Of a stretch of 64,000 nucleotides of DNA, positions 35,320 to 43,796 are shown piece after piece. A model generated the notes under the pieces. The model had not been told where the DNA came from. It was given only the letters and a program-made list of their open reading frames with translations, and searched no databases. This stretch comes from an uncultured Flavobacteriales bacterium (lineage in GTDB: Bacteria; Bacteroidota; Bacteroidia; Flavobacteriales_D; Sanyastnellaceae). The stretch spans positions 1 through 64,000 of the forward strand of contig CALJKR010000061.1 of the NCBI GenBank assembly GCA_937974555.1. Reading direction: 5' to 3'. The first letter of the stretch is position 1. Each line of letters starts with the position of its first letter. Made by a program: the position numbers and the translations under genes.

Positions 35320-36288
35320 ATGAATTTTTTTAAACGCCTTTTCTCCTCAGAGAAAAAAGAGACACTGAATCAGGGGTTAGAGAAAACCAGAACGGGTCTT
35401 TTTTCCAAACTTGCCAGAATTGTGGTGGGTAAATCATCTATCGATGATGAGGTGTTGGACAACTTAGAGGAAGTTTTGATTACCTCCGATGTTGGCGTAA
35501 GCACGACCATTAAAATAATTGGAAAAATCCAAGACCGTGTTTCCAAGGACAAATACATGGGAACCTCTGAGCTCAATCGCATTTTGCGCGAAGAAATTTC
35601 ACTGCTATTAGAATCATACGAAGGCGAGGATTCTGAAAATATTTTTATACCCAAAGTCGATGGTCCGTATGTGATCATGGTGGTTGGGGTGAATGGTGTG
35701 GGTAAAACCACTACCATTGGTAAATTGGCTTATCAGTTGCAAAAGCAAGGCAAGAAAGTGGTGTTGGGTGCAGCGGATACTTTTAGAGCGGCCGCAATTG
35801 ATCAATTGAAAGTTTGGGGTGATCGTGCGCAAGCCACGGTGATTGCACAATCCATGGGGTCTGATCCAGCATCGGTGGCTTTTGATACTTTGCAACACGC
35901 GGTGGCAAGTCATGCGGATGTGGTGATCATTGACACCGCGGGGCGTCTGCACAACAAGGTGGGTTTGATGAATGAGTTGTCTAAAATCAAAAGGGTGATG
36001 GATAAAATTGTTCCCCATGCGCCGCATGAAGTGCTCTTGGTTTTGGATGGTTCTACAGGACAAAATGCTTTTGAACAAGCCAAGCAATTTACCGCAGCAA
36101 CCGATGTCAATGCGCTGGCCATTACCAAAATAGATGGAACCGCCAAAGGGGGCGTGGTTATTGGTATCTCAGACCAATTCAGTATCCCTGTTAAATATAT
36201 TGGAGTGGGTGAGAAACCAGAACATCTTCAAATTTTTAACCGTTTTGAATTTGTAGACTCATTATTCTCTGAAGGAAACGAAGGATGA
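35320..36288 (+). CDS. ftsY: Signal recognition particle receptor FtsY
   Basis: 322 residues. GTPase that docks the SRP-ribosome complex at the inner membrane. The NG domain is complete: GVNGVGKTTTIGKL near 123, AADTFRAAAIDQL, DTAGRLHNKVGLM, and TKIDGTAKGG. The N-terminal A domain is very short, as usual in this phylum. The stop overlaps the rimO start by ATGA. A terminator-like hairpin stands directly upstream. Confidence 0.96.
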   Translation: MNFFKRLFSSEKKETLNQGLEKTRTGLFSKLARIVVGKSSIDDEVLDNLEEVLITSDVGVSTTIKIIGKIQDRVSKDKYMGTSELNRILREEISLLLESYEGEDSENIFIPKVDGPYVIMVVGVNGVGKTTTIGKLAYQLQKQGKKVVLGAADTFRAAAIDQLKVWGDRAQATVIAQSMGSDPASVAFDTLQHAVASHADVVIIDTAGRLHNKVGLMNELSKIKRVMDKIVPHAPHEVLLVLDGSTGQNAFEQAKQFTAATDVNALAITKIDGTAKGGVVIGISDQFSIPVKYIGVGEKPEHLQIFNRFEFVDSLFSEGNEG

Positions 36289-37598
36289 AGACCAAAACAC
36301 TAAAAAAGAACAAGGTTAACGTGGTAACCTTGGGTTGTGCCAAAAATATTTTCGATTCGGAAGTGATGATGGCGCAACTTAAAGCCAACGATTATCAAGT
36401 AGAACACGAATCAGAAGAACAAGATGCTTCTATTGTGATTATCAATACTTGTGGTTTCATTGACAATGCCAAAGAAGAGAGCATCAATACCATTTTGGCT
36501 TGGGCCAAAGAAAAAGAAAAGGGCAATGTCGATAAGGTTTTGGTAACGGGATGTTTGGGTGAGAGATACCGTGACGTATTGGAAAAGGACATTCCTGAGG
36601 TGGACGGAATTTTTGGAACCCGCGAATTGCCTCGCCTTTTGAAAACCCTTAAGGCAGATTATAAGCATGAACTTTTGGGTGAACGTTTGTTGACTACACC
36701 CAGCCACTATGCATACTTTAAAATTGCTGAGGGTTGTGATCGCCCTTGTTCCTTCTGTGCTATTCCTTTGATGCGAGGCAAACACACCTCAACGCCCATG
36801 GAAGATTTGGTGAATCAAGCCAAAGGCTTGGCCAAGAACGGTGTAAAGGAATTGATTTTAATCGCCCAAGATCTGACGTTCTATGGGTTGGATTTGTACA
36901 AGGATCGCAAACTATCTGATCTGCTTAAACACCTTTCGGATGTTGAAGGAATTGATTGGATTCGTCTGCAATATGCATACCCCAGTGGTTTTCCATTGGA
37001 TGTGCTCGACGTAATGAATGAACGCGATAACATCTGCAAATACTTGGATATGCCATTGCAACATGGTACAACCAAGATGTTGCAGGCCATGCGAAGAGGC
37101 ATTACACGCGAAAAGACTGACGACCTAATTGCGACCATTCGTGATCGTGTCAATAACATTGCTTTGAGAACAACCCTGATTACAGGATTCCCTGGCGAAA
37201 CCGAGGATGATTTTCAAGAGATGATGGATTGGGTGCAGAAAACGGAATTTGACCGCTTGGGGGTATTCACATACTCCCATGAAGAAAATACCCACGCCTA
37301 TTCCATGAAGGACGATGTGCCTGCTCGCACCAAAAAGAAGCGTGCCAATGCCATTATGGAAATTCAATCTGAGATTTCATTAAAGAAAAATCAGCTAAAG
37401 GTGGGACAAGAATTGAAGGTGTTGATTGACCGAGCAGAAGGAGAATACTTTATTGGAAGAACCGAATTTGATTCGCCAGAAGTGGACAATGAGGTGATTA
37501 TTCACTCCCCTGACAATTACTTGCGAATTGGCGATTTTGTTCAGGCTGTGGTTACAGACGCTGAGCAGTATGATTTGTTTGCTGAATTGAAATCATAA
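36285..37598 (+). CDS. rimO: Ribosomal protein S12 methylthiotransferase RimO
   Basis: 437 residues. Radical-SAM enzyme that adds a methylthio group to an Asp of ribosomal protein S12. The N-terminal UPF0004 domain (VVTLGCAKNIFDSE with the first cluster Cys), the radical SAM motif CDRPCSFC (C151, C155, C158) and a C-terminal TRAM domain (GQELKVLIDRAEG) are all present. MiaB is distinguished by different sequences around these motifs. Follows ftsY with a four-base overlap. Confidence 0.95.
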   Translation: MKTKTLKKNKVNVVTLGCAKNIFDSEVMMAQLKANDYQVEHESEEQDASIVIINTCGFIDNAKEESINTILAWAKEKEKGNVDKVLVTGCLGERYRDVLEKDIPEVDGIFGTRELPRLLKTLKADYKHELLGERLLTTPSHYAYFKIAEGCDRPCSFCAIPLMRGKHTSTPMEDLVNQAKGLAKNGVKELILIAQDLTFYGLDLYKDRKLSDLLKHLSDVEGIDWIRLQYAYPSGFPLDVLDVMNERDNICKYLDMPLQHGTTKMLQAMRRGITREKTDDLIATIRDRVNNIALRTTLITGFPGETEDDFQEMMDWVQKTEFDRLGVFTYSHEENTHAYSMKDDVPARTKKKRANAIMEIQSEISLKKNQLKVGQELKVLIDRAEGEYFIGRTEFDSPEVDNEVIIHSPDNYLRIGDFVQAVVTDAEQYDLFAELKS

Positions 37599-37605
37599 TA
37601 CCACC

Positions 37606-38208
37606 ATGTCAGGAATGCTGCCGGTTATGGAACAGTTTTATACCCTTCAAGGAGAAGGGGTACATTCCGGCTGTCCTGCATATTTCATTCGTTTAGCGGG
37701 ATGTGATGTTGGCTGCGTATGGTGCGATGTCAAGGAATCTTGGAACATGAAGGACCATCCATTAAAAAGTGTGGCGCAATTGGTCGAAGAGGTAAGAGAT
37801 AGCGGTGCAAATCGAGTGATTGTTACCGGTGGAGAACCGTTGATGCACAATTTGGATGAACTTACTGCGGGTCTTAAATCCTTGGGCGTAAAAACCCATA
37901 TTGAAACCAGCGGCACTCATTCGCTTTCAGGTGATTGGGATTGGATTACTTTTTCACCCAAGAAGTTTAAACGTCCTACAGCGGAAATATTTCAATTCGC
38001 CAATGAATTGAAGGTGGTGGTTTTTCATCCTTCCGATATTCAATGGGCGGTAGAACTTTCACAAAAAGTGAGTACGGAATGTCAAAATCTCTTGCAACCA
38101 GAGTGGGAAAGGCAAGACGATGTCATGCCCATCATCATGGCGCATTTGACACAAAACCCTACTTGGCGTTTGAGTCTTCAAACGCACAAGTTTATTGGTG
38201 TTCGTTAG
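37606..38208 (+). CDS. queE: 7-carboxy-7-deazaguanine synthase QueE
   Basis: 200 residues. Radical-SAM enzyme of queuosine precursor synthesis. The short-spaced cluster motif CDVGCVWCD (C33, C37, C40), the QGEGVHSGCPAYFIRLAGC lead-in and VIVTGGEPLMH fit QueE. Start at 37606 or at the ATG three codons on. No other que genes are adjacent. The 3' end overlaps the convergent DUF2490 gene by 17 bases. Confidence 0.93.
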   Translation: MSGMLPVMEQFYTLQGEGVHSGCPAYFIRLAGCDVGCVWCDVKESWNMKDHPLKSVAQLVEEVRDSGANRVIVTGGEPLMHNLDELTAGLKSLGVKTHIETSGTHSLSGDWDWITFSPKKFKRPTAEIFQFANELKVVVFHPSDIQWAVELSQKVSTECQNLLQPEWERQDDVMPIIMAHLTQNPTWRLSLQTHKFIGVR

Positions 38209-38944
38209 GAGCAGTGGGATTTGCTGATTTTAATTTTTTCTTGGGATTGATATTGAAACGATAGTCCAAGTTGGCCAACCAATAGTCGGTTTTGCTGTTC
38301 TGAAAATCTCGGTAGGAAGTGCTCAATTGCAATTTGTTTCGTTCATTGATTTTGTACGATATACCACCAGTCCATCGCCATTCTCTCGCGGCACCTTGCA
38401 CAATCAATTGATCATCGATCCAGTATTGGTTGGCATTGAAACGATAAAAGAACTCTGCAGAAACAAAGGGACTCCATTTCTTTCCTTTTAAGTCGGGCTT
38501 TAAAAGCAATCGTTGTCTAAGAATGTTTTTATCTCGCTTAAATAGGGTCGTTTCCGATTGAAGCAGCACGCGGTAATTCAATTGATCCTCGCTGTTTTTA
38601 ATCAAGGTCTTAAGAATTTTCCATTCAGCGCCAATGCCAACTCGATGGGCGCTGGCCCATTGCGCTTGGTTGATTTCACTATGGGTATTGGGAAATCTAG
38701 ACCAACGGTAGTTGGCCAGTAAGTCAATTTTCTTGATTCCACCAAACGCGATGTCACCAGAAAAACTTTGTTGGGCCACCACCTGATTGACCATGTCCCA
38801 TCTGTTTTGAATGCCACATTCAAAATCCCAATTTTTTCCAGCCTTAAATTGAGCGCTGGCAGAAGTCCACAGCAACAACGGCTGTTGCGCATGGGCATTC
38901 GCGAAGCAAAAAATCAAAGCCAAAAATCCAATGATTATTCGCAT
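38192..38944 (-). CDS. DUF2490 outer-membrane beta-barrel protein
   Basis: 250 residues from the ATG at 38944, which shares a base with the upstream stop (TGATG). Signal peptide (ending NAHAQ), then alternating amphipathic strands with aromatic girdle residues (YRWSRFPNT, LQSETTLFKRDKN, EFFYRFNANQYWIDDQ, LANLDYRF), as in DUF2490 barrels. Function is unknown. It ends a minus-strand block beginning with the CotH gene. Confidence 0.75.
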   Translation of the reverse strand: MRIIIGFLALIFCFANAHAQQPLLLWTSASAQFKAGKNWDFECGIQNRWDMVNQVVAQQSFSGDIAFGGIKKIDLLANYRWSRFPNTHSEINQAQWASAHRVGIGAEWKILKTLIKNSEDQLNYRVLLQSETTLFKRDKNILRQRLLLKPDLKGKKWSPFVSAEFFYRFNANQYWIDDQLIVQGAAREWRWTGGISYKINERNKLQLSTSYRDFQNSKTDYWLANLDYRFNINPKKKLKSANPTAPNEHQ

Positions 38945-39699
38945 CAATGTTCTATACTAAACGTTTGAGTTTCTGTGATACTTTCCTCAGCCGTGATGCT
39001 GATTTTTTGGATGATTTGGTGGGTCATTTCCCCGGAGATTGAATCCTTGGACATGACATATACTTGGTAATCACCAACCTGTAAATTGTCAAATTGGAAA
39101 TCTCCCAAAGCACCTGTTCGAGCGGATTCGTTGTAGTATTTGCCATCACCATAGATCAAATACACCCTTTCATTGGACATGGGCAATACAGCGCCTGTAA
39201 AATCAGGAGCGCCTTGCTGTGCAACATCGATCGAAAAAGCGGTGGTGATGTCATCGGGATCTGGAATGGTTTCATTGTTCATGGCCGATAGAAATACCAT
39301 ATCGCCATTTCTGGTTGAAGAAAAACTTTGGCTCAATACATTGTCTATGGCTTCTTCCACTTTTCTTGCAATCGTGGTGTCCGCATCGTTGTACGTGTAA
39401 TCTATGGCAACGCCAGCTCTTCCCGTAAGTTGGGGGTCTCCATTGCTGACCCAAGCCGCATTGTTGAACCAGAAGTAATAATTCTGGCCATTGGCTTGAT
39501 TTAAGACAAAATAATCGCCATGTTCCAATTCGATTCCACGGGTAACGGTAATTTCAATTTTTTCATTCTTCCCGGTCGAAGTGTTGGATCCTTCTACAAA
39601 GCCGCGGATCATGGAAGAGCCACCGGGTCCTGCCATTTTCTCACAAGAAGCAAACAATAGGGTTGCGGCTACTAAACAAATTTGGTTTTTCTTTTTCAT
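38944..39699 (-). CDS. Lipoprotein with C-terminal beta-sandwich, unknown function
   Basis: 251 residues from the ATG at 39699; the longer frame to 39858 is antisense-like extension inside the CotH gene and lacks a signal. Lipoprotein signal (ATLLFASC) and then a Gly-rich start, a beta-rich central region with many Asp/Asn (possible metal-binding turns) and a C-terminal carboxypeptidase-regulatory-like module (ARTGALGDFQFDNLQVGDYQVYV). Overlaps CotH by ATGA and abuts the DUF2490 gene, so the three are translationally coupled. Confidence 0.7.
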   Translation of the reverse strand: MKKKNQICLVAATLLFASCEKMAGPGGSSMIRGFVEGSNTSTGKNEKIEITVTRGIELEHGDYFVLNQANGQNYYFWFNNAAWVSNGDPQLTGRAGVAIDYTYNDADTTIARKVEEAIDNVLSQSFSSTRNGDMVFLSAMNNETIPDPDDITTAFSIDVAQQGAPDFTGAVLPMSNERVYLIYGDGKYYNESARTGALGDFQFDNLQVGDYQVYVMSKDSISGEMTHQIIQKISITAEESITETQTFSIEH

Positions 39700-41897
39700 C
39701 GTTCGATGATTATTGGGGTTTGATAAGTTTTCTTTTGTTGGTCCATAACACAAACGACATAAATGCCGGGCTGCAAGTTGGACACGTTGATTTGTGCTTG
39801 GTCTTTTTGCTGAGTGAATGGCACAAGTATTTTTTGGCCCATGGTATTGATGATCCAAAGGGATTCTATGGCTTTGTGCTGGGACATTTTGATGTTCAAA
39901 GTGTTTTGAGCTGGATTGGGATATACGGAAATTGGGACCAGGATATTTCCTTTGGCAACGGTGAGATCAACTTGACAGCTGTCGCCCCACATGTTTTGAT
40001 CCATCCAGGTAACACGATCCATCAACCAGGTCTTCAAATAATCGATTTCTTCTAAATAGGTGTCGCCGATAAAAAAGTTGGGCCAAACGTAGGTGCTCAA
40101 AATCGGCCAACGGACAAAGTGACGTTCAGCGGGCAATTGCAATTGATTGTATAAGGTGTCAATTTTGGCCATCAATGCTTCATCGCTGAAATCATTGGCG
40201 CGCAAATATTCCCATCTGCAACGCACTTGCTGTTGGTAGGCTGAATCTTCCAATAAACGATTCCACCAGAAAGGAACATTTAATCCACCGGGACAATATT
40301 CGTTGAAATGACTTGCCCAACCATCGGGGTATTGACCATAGCAATAATTGGCATTGCCCAAAGCAATATTGAAATCCCAAAGAGGACCTGCCACAATTTT
40401 ACCGCCCTCACTGTATCGTTCTTTATATAGGAAGGAGGAGATTCTGTAGCCGTCTACATTTCGTGTGATCTCATTCATGAGATAGAAATCAATAAATGAG
40501 GGCACATCAATGTATGCCACATACCCTGTGTCTGGATGATTGAATCCTGTACCAGCCAAATTGGTTTCCCATTGCGTAATGTGATTTTGAATGTAATTCA
40601 ATTGGGTAGGATGGAGCACCGTGATATCTGGATCGTGCAATTGAAACGGCACAACAGAAGTACTTGGGGCATCAGCTAGAAAAGGGGAATTCCAAGCCAC
40701 AACACCACCGCCAGTGGTTTTGTCTACTTTGAGAATATATCCACCTGTCAATTCGTTGTTGAGCGTGTCGGTTGGCAGCAGCGGATCAATGTTCACACGG
40801 CCTGGATTAACCTTGATTCGTTCCATAAAAACATAGACCCCCATGTATTCTCCATTCAACATCAATTCACACATTTGGGTTCGGGGTGCCCAACGGCCCA
40901 TGTCCAATCCCAGCTGATAGGTCAATACATTTCGGATAAGACTCTTGTCCGTATAAGGTGCATACAAAATCCAATCGTTATCAATGGGCCAGTTGAAAAC
41001 AGATACATTATAATTGACGCTGTCTGGACCGCGTGTTTCAAGCCCATAGGATTTGGCAGGAAATCCGTTGGAGGTGGAACCCCGACGTTCAATGGATATT
41101 AATCCGTCAAATTCGTCAAATGGATCATTGATGTTATTCATTTGACCATCGTCATGGTGAATGATGCCCATGTAGGCATCTACTTTGGGTTCATCGGGGA
41201 TGGTTACGCCGTAGGTGTCGATGACAACGATGGGAAGATTGGATTCGTAAAATTCAAAGGGAGCGACAAACCAATTGGGAGTGGGTGCGTACAAGCTGTC
41301 TGCAACATTGAGTCCAGCCAGAAGAAAATATCTTGAGGAAAGGTCAGTGGAGGAGGCACTTACATTGTGGGTTTGTATGGACAAAACATTTTCTCCTACT
41401 TGCAAAAGGGATTGAACCTCATTGAAGGACAGAATGAAGGTTTCCGGTAAAAGACCCTGATAGAGCAGGGCTTCGTGTTGCCCTTCAGCGTATGTGTTGT
41501 AGGTTGGGACAACGCCTGTGGAAAATCCAAAACGCGCAATTTCGGTTCCATTTAAATAAGCCACAAAGCCATCATCAAAATCTGCAGCGAGCATCATTTT
41601 TTGAATGACAGCAGGATTGTCAATTTGAAATTTTATTCTTTGGTAAACTGCGGAACTGCCGCTGGGCAGCGCAGTTAAGTCATCACCATCTCCCATTCCG
41701 AAGCCGCCTGGGCCAACATTCCAATTGGAATCATCAAAGGTGGAGATCATCCACAAACTATCGGTAGTGGCAGTGGGAACAACATAATGCCAATCGGAGG
41801 AATCATAAACCAAAGATTCCCAGTGATTCACTTGGGCATAGGGCGATGAAAAAACGGCGATTAAAATCGCCGTTATGAAAAAATGTGGGGTTTTCAT
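39696..41897 (-). CDS. CotH-family protein with T9SS type A domain
   Basis: 733 residues. Signal peptide 1-21 (ending SPYAQ), an N-terminal galactose-binding-like beta domain at about 25-200 (DDSNWNVGPGGFGMGDG, MLAADFDDGFVAYLNGTEIARFG), a CotH kinase-like domain at about 220-640 (DNDWILYAPYTDKSLIRNVLTYQL, EYMGVYVFMERIKV, YILKVDKTTGGG, WDFNIALGN), and a type A T9SS tail (ISVYPNPAQNTLNI ... GIYVVCVMDQ). CotH proteins phosphorylate secreted proteins in spore formers; in Bacteroidota the target is unknown. It heads a unit with a lipoprotein and a DUF2490 barrel. Confidence 0.9.
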   Translation of the reverse strand: MKTPHFFITAILIAVFSSPYAQVNHWESLVYDSSDWHYVVPTATTDSLWMISTFDDSNWNVGPGGFGMGDGDDLTALPSGSSAVYQRIKFQIDNPAVIQKMMLAADFDDGFVAYLNGTEIARFGFSTGVVPTYNTYAEGQHEALLYQGLLPETFILSFNEVQSLLQVGENVLSIQTHNVSASSTDLSSRYFLLAGLNVADSLYAPTPNWFVAPFEFYESNLPIVVIDTYGVTIPDEPKVDAYMGIIHHDDGQMNNINDPFDEFDGLISIERRGSTSNGFPAKSYGLETRGPDSVNYNVSVFNWPIDNDWILYAPYTDKSLIRNVLTYQLGLDMGRWAPRTQMCELMLNGEYMGVYVFMERIKVNPGRVNIDPLLPTDTLNNELTGGYILKVDKTTGGGVVAWNSPFLADAPSTSVVPFQLHDPDITVLHPTQLNYIQNHITQWETNLAGTGFNHPDTGYVAYIDVPSFIDFYLMNEITRNVDGYRISSFLYKERYSEGGKIVAGPLWDFNIALGNANYCYGQYPDGWASHFNEYCPGGLNVPFWWNRLLEDSAYQQQVRCRWEYLRANDFSDEALMAKIDTLYNQLQLPAERHFVRWPILSTYVWPNFFIGDTYLEEIDYLKTWLMDRVTWMDQNMWGDSCQVDLTVAKGNILVPISVYPNPAQNTLNIKMSQHKAIESLWIINTMGQKILVPFTQQKDQAQINVSNLQPGIYVVCVMDQQKKTYQTPIIIER

Positions 41898-41948
41898 AAT
41901 GCAACCCCAATATACACTTGTTAAGCCAATGTAAACAAAAGCAAGTTG

Positions 41949-42323
41949 TTAATTTTCGGGGTAACCTGCAGCTGCCCACTGAGCACAGGCATCGATGTCA
42001 CATTGTGATAATTTGGTTCCTCCTTTGGGCATGGGAGAACAACCCGAACCTTGGGCAATGGTGCAATTCAGCAATCCATTGATATCCGCAGTTTTGGTAT
42101 TCTGGTATGTGTCCGTGAAAATATTGGCTGAGGCCGAACCTCCGCCGTGACAGCTGGTGCAATGTGTGTCCATGATGGCTTTGATCCTGCCATTGTAAGA
42201 AACAACTGAATTATCACAAGTTGCGGTGCCATATAATTCGGCTTCCACATCATAATAGCAAGATGCACTGAGAACAAGAGCAATAATGGCGAAAGAGTAA
42301 AATAGCTTTTTCATGGTGTTCAA
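41949..42323 (-). CDS. Mono-heme cytochrome c-like lipoprotein
   Basis: 124 residues. Lipobox at LSASC (C22), then a single heme c motif CTSCH (C55, C58, H59) and a distal methionine candidate in CSPMPKGG. It ends in AAAGYPEN, similar to the end of the next-upstream protein (EAGAPNN). Starts inside the stop of the upstream cytochrome gene (ATGA). Expected on the periplasmic side of a membrane; electron-transfer partner is unknown. Confidence 0.78.
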   Translation of the reverse strand: MNTMKKLFYSFAIIALVLSASCYYDVEAELYGTATCDNSVVSYNGRIKAIMDTHCTSCHGGGSASANIFTDTYQNTKTADINGLLNCTIAQGSGCSPMPKGGTKLSQCDIDACAQWAAAGYPEN

Positions 42324-43003
42324 TTGTTGGGTGCTCCGGCTTCAAACCAGTTGCGAATAACTTTTATTTTACAGTCGTCAAGTCCAGTGGAATTTTGTGG
42401 CATGATGGAATACCCATTCGTGCCCAAAATGCTATTCCAAAAAGCACTCGAATCGTCAACGATATCTTGATAATTGTTGTAAACGTGGTAACTGTTTTGA
42501 CTTGTTGCTTGGCTATGACATCCTTGACAATTGGTTTGAACAATAGGCCAAACGCCTGCAGAGAACGAAGACAAGGTACTGTCACATTCCATGCACTGGT
42601 TGTTGATGGCTCCTTGGCTGATCCATTTTTCTATTTTGGCAATCAGGTCAGCACTCAAAGCAGAATAAGGAGAGGGTGGCATAAGCTTTTCTCCGGAGGC
42701 TGTGAGGACATCAACCAGATCACTCTTGTTGGGCTTGCCTCTGTGAATCACATCGGAGTTGATGATGGACATGTAGTCCGTTAATACAATGCCTTCTCTT
42801 GCCGAATGTGAATCGTGACAGCCGGACATCGCGCAATTGCTCACAATGATGGGAAGGATTTCATTTTGAAAATAAACGGTATCCGAAGAGCAATTGAAGG
42901 ATCGAATGGGGGTGTTGGATGGATCTGGGTAAGACACATCGTGCTTGCAAGCGCCAATCAAAACGGCTCCAACAATGGCAACAGATAGAAAATACTTATT
43001 CAT
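42320..43003 (-). CDS. Di-heme cytochrome c-like lipoprotein with a CX4CH motif
   Basis: 227 residues. Lipobox IGAC (C19). The first heme-type motif is CAMSGCH (C57, C62, H63), a CX4CH spacing rather than the usual CxxCH; the second is CQGCH (C159, C162, H163). MPP and MPQ segments (near 108 and 200) give possible axial Met ligands, so the two halves look like a duplicated cytochrome domain. Planctomycete-type cytochrome domains in Bacteroidota have the same layout. Co-translated with the mono-heme lipoprotein downstream. Confidence 0.78.
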   Translation of the reverse strand: MNKYFLSVAIVGAVLIGACKHDVSYPDPSNTPIRSFNCSSDTVYFQNEILPIIVSNCAMSGCHDSHSAREGIVLTDYMSIINSDVIHRGKPNKSDLVDVLTASGEKLMPPSPYSALSADLIAKIEKWISQGAINNQCMECDSTLSSFSAGVWPIVQTNCQGCHSQATSQNSYHVYNNYQDIVDDSSAFWNSILGTNGYSIMPQNSTGLDDCKIKVIRNWFEAGAPNN

Positions 43004-43036
43004 GCCTATATAACGTAGCGATGGGTAAATAGTTGC

Positions 43037-43321
43037 TTATTCGTCCCAAGAAATTGTGACTTGATCTGAAACTGGATGCGATTGGCAAGTTAAAATATAT
43101 CCTTTCTCTACTTCACGTGGTGTCAAAGCATGATTGACCCTCATGTCCACTTGTCCTTCTTTTACTTTGGCGCGACAAGAGGTACATATTCCACCTTGAC
43201 AAGAGTAGGGGGGATCCAATCCCAAATCGATACCTACCTCAAGTAGTGATTTGCCATCCTTGGCTACCGTTGCCTCTGTTTCTGTGTTATCAATGATAAA
43301 CTTAACTACACTCTCACTCAT
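43037..43321 (-). CDS. 2Fe-2S ferredoxin
   Basis: 94 residues. Plant-type 2Fe-2S fold with the cluster cysteines C41, C46, C49 (CQGGICTSC) and C79 (ILTCQS). Resembles the C-terminal ferredoxin part of PaaE-like reductases but is free-standing. Cytoplasmic electron carrier; the partner enzyme is not identified. One base separates it from the thioredoxin-like gene upstream. Confidence 0.93.
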   Translation of the reverse strand: MSESVVKFIIDNTETEATVAKDGKSLLEVGIDLGLDPPYSCQGGICTSCRAKVKEGQVDMRVNHALTPREVEKGYILTCQSHPVSDQVTISWDE

Positions 43322-43322
43322 A

Positions 43323-43796
43323 TTATTTTAATTTACTTAATTCTTGAATTAGTTGTGGATGACTCCAATCCAAAGGACCTTCCAGTCTTTGGACTTGCTC
43401 TCCATTTCTATTGTAAATATAGGTCATGGGAATGCTAAACACATGGAGCGCGTTCAACGATTCCGTTTGCGAAATGGGTATGGCAATGTTGTCTTGAATG
43501 CGTTGGATAATCTCCGGCGAATCATCGGTAATGCAAACCACTTGGAATCCCGCGGCTCTTAATTCTTGCAGATGATTTTTCCATTCGGGAAGTTCTTTCA
43601 TACAAGGTCCGCACCATGAAGCGAAATAATGTACAATCAGCGCACTATCTCCATGAAGGGTCAAGGGAACGGGTTGGTTATTTTTTAAAATTTGGATTTC
43701 CTGTATTTGGATTTCATGCGGCCATTTGCGGTAGGCCCAGTACAAGCCTACTCCAATCAATAAAATCCAGAATCCATATTTTTTTAAGACTTCCAT
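43323..43796 (-). CDS. TlpA-like membrane-anchored thioredoxin
   Basis: 157 residues. N-terminal membrane anchor at about 8-23, then a thioredoxin fold with WCGPC (C62, C65) in HYFASWCGPCMKELPEW and the cis-Pro segment SIPMTYIYNRNG. Faces the periplasm; reduces or exchanges disulfides, possibly in cytochrome c maturation or envelope proteins. The start shares a base with the E1 stop codon. Confidence 0.9.
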   Translation of the reverse strand: MEVLKKYGFWILLIGVGLYWAYRKWPHEIQIQEIQILKNNQPVPLTLHGDSALIVHYFASWCGPCMKELPEWKNHLQELRAAGFQVVCITDDSPEIIQRIQDNIAIPISQTESLNALHVFSIPMTYIYNRNGEQVQRLEGPLDWSHPQLIQELSKLK

